Shown here piece after piece: positions 44,765 to 46,323 of a DNA stretch of 46,323 nt. Position numbers and translations under genes: made by a program. This DNA is from Melioribacteraceae bacterium (lineage in GTDB: Bacteria; Bacteroidota; Ignavibacteria; Ignavibacteriales; Melioribacteraceae). The stretch is taken from NCBI GenBank assembly GCA_021740785.1, contig JAIOZI010000041.1:1-46323 (forward strand), written 5' to 3'. Position 1 is the stretch's first letter; the number at the start of each line of letters is the position of its first letter. The notes under the pieces are model-generated. The model was given only the letters and a program-made list of their open reading frames with translations. It was not told the DNA's origin and did not search any database.

Positions 44765-45529
44765 TTATTTAGCATCTCTAAATTTTCGTACCAATTGAAT
44801 TGTATGATGAAGCAATTGTTTATCGCCGTACCCACCATGTCCGGGAATAACAATCTCGATATCCAGGAATTCAATTAAAATCTGCTCAATGGTCGAATCC
44901 CATTCTTCAAGAACTGCTTCTTTAATATACCCGAGATTTTTTGAATATGCACTTTTGACCAAACATCCGCCGAATAAAATTTTCGAGCTGGGGAAATATA
45001 CAACGATATTATCGATTGTATGACCGCCCCCGAAATATCGGCAGATTACTTTTTCGCCTTCGAAGTAAAAAGTCAGTGAATCCCGAAACGATAACTCCGG
45101 CACCGGTAAATTTTGATTCATGCAAATAGCTTTTGTTTTTTCTCCAGATAAACTTTCAACATTCACCGACTGCAGAAATTTGAATCCGCCAATACAATCT
45201 GGGTGCGAATGACCGGGAATAAATTTTGAGATTTTTGTGTTTAGAGAATCCTTTAAATATGTATACAGCGTATCCATCTGTTCATTTGAGTTTGGTGTAT
45301 CGAGAAGAAGCGCTTTCCCATTCTTTGTGAATATTAAACCATTCGAGGGGAATCTGCCGAATTCGTCGGACTCAATCCATGTTGTGTGAATGAAAAAATT
45401 GTCGTTCAATTTTATCAGTTCAATATCCGGAGTTATAGTGATGTGATTTTGCTGTGCAATGCTTTCGCTCATTAAAGTAAGTAGAAAAAATAAAACCAAA
45501 ATGGTTGATTGATAATTTGTTCTTTTCAA
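44765..45529 (-). CDS. Subclass B1-type metallo-beta-lactamase
   Basis: A 254-residue periplasmic enzyme with a signal peptide (ILVLFFLLTLMSESIAQ). All B1 zinc ligands are in place: His107, His109 and Asp111 in PGHSHPDCIGG, His170 in GGGHTIDNIVVYFP, Cys189 in LFGGCLVK and His231 in IPGHGGYGD. This is the Zn1 His3 plus Zn2 Asp-Cys-His set of BcII, CcrA and NDM-type enzymes, which hydrolyse penicillins, cephalosporins and carbapenems. Whether this member confers resistance is not shown by sequence. Initiation is at TTG 45529 behind AGG; no mobile genes flank it directly except a decayed transposase 50 bases away. Confidence 0.85.
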   Translation of the reverse strand: MKRTNYQSTILVLFFLLTLMSESIAQQNHITITPDIELIKLNDNFFIHTTWIESDEFGRFPSNGLIFTKNGKALLLDTPNSNEQMDTLYTYLKDSLNTKISKFIPGHSHPDCIGGFKFLQSVNVESLSGEKTKAICMNQNLPVPELSFRDSLTFYFEGEKVICRYFGGGHTIDNIVVYFPSSKILFGGCLVKSAYSKNLGYIKEAVLEEWDSTIEQILIEFLDIEIVIPGHGGYGDKQLLHHTIQLVRKFRDAK

Positions 45530-45578
45530 AAGGACCTCATTTTTGAATTATTAAGCAAAGAGGAATTTCAAATATATT

Positions 45579-45857
45579 TTAAACCGGTAAAATTCTCAAT
45601 TCTTTTTGAAGATTTTTGATTCGTTCTTCTATTTTTTCTTCTAGTCTTTATTCATAAATAGCATAACATCGTGCACTCATCGATATAATACAATCTTATT
45701 AACTATTTATAAATCCATCTTTTTGAACAATTTAGCGTTTCACATATTTCTGATACTCTCCAATTATTATTGAATAACTCAATTGCTCTTTTTCGTATTT
45801 GCTCTTTGCTTTGATTTTTTGCAATTGTTATCCTCTTCTTTTTGAGGATAACATGTT
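45579..45857 (-). pseudogene. Decayed HTH-domain transposase
   Basis: The reverse strand from 45857 to a TAG at 45703-45705 reads as an N-terminal transposase helix-turn-helix (KNQSKEQIRKRAIELFNN, then WRVSEICETLNCSKRWIYK). The 60 bases downstream are scrambled, then EEKIEERIKNLQKELRI in another frame ends at a stop at 45579, matching the linker helix of the same transposase type. The DDE catalytic domain is absent. It lies 13 bases from the right copy of the hairpin repeat. Confidence 0.6.
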
Positions 45858-45870
45858 TATAATTCTTAGA

Positions 45871-46048
45871 TTAAACCCAGATTTTCAATTGGAAAATCTG
45901 CCCTTCGGGCCGACAATTTTTAAGTTGTGAATTATCAGATACTTAGTCATATAGAAATTTTGGAATACGTTATTTGAGTAAAATATTTTTCTTACAAATT
46001 GTCGGGGTTAATCCCGCAACATAAAATGTTTTATTAAAACATTTTATG
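45871..46048 (-). repeat. Hairpin-rich ~175-bp repeat, right copy
   Basis: This is the inverted partner of 1-176. The palindromes are kept: the outer hairpin (46021-46047), the long-stem pair around CCGACAATT, and the AGATTTTC / GAAAATCT hairpin at 45879-45900, with compensating and non-compensating changes in the loops. GCCCTTCGGGC adds a short stem at 45899-45909. The orientation relative to the left copy allows inversion of the 46-kb segment by recombination. Confidence 0.85.
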
Positions 46049-46061
46049 AGCGGTCAGCGGC

Positions 46062-46088
46062 AAAAAATTCGTTTCCAATGAATTTTTT
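46062..46088 (+). repeat. Related short hairpin with GGGTTAA tail
   Basis: AAAAAATTC (46062-46070) and GAATTTTTT (46080-46088) form a 9-bp stem around GTTTCCAAT and are followed by GGGTTAA. The plan (CxGC, stem, TTCCAAT core, stem, TGGGTTAA) mirrors the third hairpin of the ~175-bp repeat, so it looks like a separate short member of the same family. Confidence 0.5.
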
Positions 46089-46244
46089 GGGTTAAATTAA
46101 TATTTTCAATCACTAAGTTTTGTGCACGATGTCCTGCAAACTCTCAATTATTAACTAAAGCGCAATAAAACTCAGGATGTCATCACTTAACCCAACTTGG
46201 CAAATCGGGGGTATAAGTTGTGTAAAAACAACCACTTAAAGATT

Positions 46245-46323
46245 TCAGTGGTACACTACATATTTTTTGACTGCTTTTTGAGTCTCTTTACATAGAGCTG
46301 CATCATAAATTTGTTTGGCTTCT
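46245..46323 (-). CDS. 3' end of a gene running off the window
   Basis: The reverse strand from the right edge to a TGA at 46245-46247 reads EAKQIYDAALCKETQKAVKK and on to YVVYH, a plausible helical C-terminus. Too little is present for a family call. The gene's start and most of its length lie beyond the window. Confidence 0.4.
   Translation of the reverse strand, partial: EAKQIYDAALCKETQKAVKKYVVYH

Noticed and set aside
41245-45529. A resistance cassette around the metallo-beta-lactamase.
   Set aside because: Neighbouring genes are unrelated (nucleotidyltransferase, outer-membrane protein) and no intact mobile element flanks it.

Overview
The window is an AT-rich chromosomal segment, most likely from a Bacteroidota/Chlorobi-group bacterium and perhaps an Ignavibacteria relative. 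The evidence is indirect: IspH is the long ~400-residue form, RF1 carries a PQT tripeptide, several domain combinations are ones I associate with this group (permuted solute-binding proteins, YfhO-type membrane proteins, ECF sigma factors with small zinc-finger anti-sigma factors), and a possible Bacteroidota-type -33/-7 promoter precedes the single tRNA gene. No rRNA genes, CRISPR arrays or intact transposons are visible.

Layout. 1-176 and 45871-46048 are two inverted copies of one ~175-bp hairpin-rich repeat, so the whole segment lies between inverted repeats. 234-10139 is mostly housekeeping and regulation: a crotonase-fold enzyme and a HAD phosphatase, an ECF sigma/zinc-finger anti-sigma pair, a cNMP-GAF-ATPase 'histidine kinase' with no phospho-accepting His, miaA, a GT2 glycosyltransferase, a DUF502 membrane protein, and a second ECF module with a membrane anti-sigma candidate and a secreted helical protein. 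10187-13236 holds ispH, prfA and a small membrane protein. A TAT-exported glycosylasparaginase lies at 13505-14479.

14523-29355 is a surface-polysaccharide region: flippase, FkbM methyltransferase, four glycosyltransferases, two PAPS-type sulfotransferases, a polysaccharide-deacetylase-like protein, a YfhO-type membrane protein, a SAM methyltransferase and a D-glucuronyl C5-epimerase homologue. Epimerase plus sulfotransferases suggest a sulfated, possibly uronate-epimerised glycan reminiscent of heparan or dermatan sulfate.

29472-32520 contains a Cys-containing small membrane protein, a BtuF-like lipoprotein, tRNA-Lys(CTT) with its terminator, and beyond the tRNA a small island scar: tandem 10-mers, a frameshifted stub of a type I restriction HsdR subunit, and a HEPN / winged-HTH-nucleotidyltransferase pair with a palindromic operator.

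32521-38176 is the most unusual locus: a four-gene ABC importer operon in which every family-3 solute-binding module is written lobe 2 first and lobe 1 second (circularly permuted). Three such modules are fused to the permease, one free lipoprotein flanks each end of the operon, and the ATPase carries a C-terminal RsbW/GHKL-like domain.

38516-45529 has DoxX, an uncharacterised 605-residue Cys-containing protein, a CPBP protease, an outer-membrane barrel candidate, a nucleotidyltransferase-fold protein and a complete subclass B1 metallo-beta-lactamase. The right edge carries a decayed HTH transposase next to the second repeat copy and the 3' end of a gene running off the window. Family assignments are from recognised motifs only; no searches were run.
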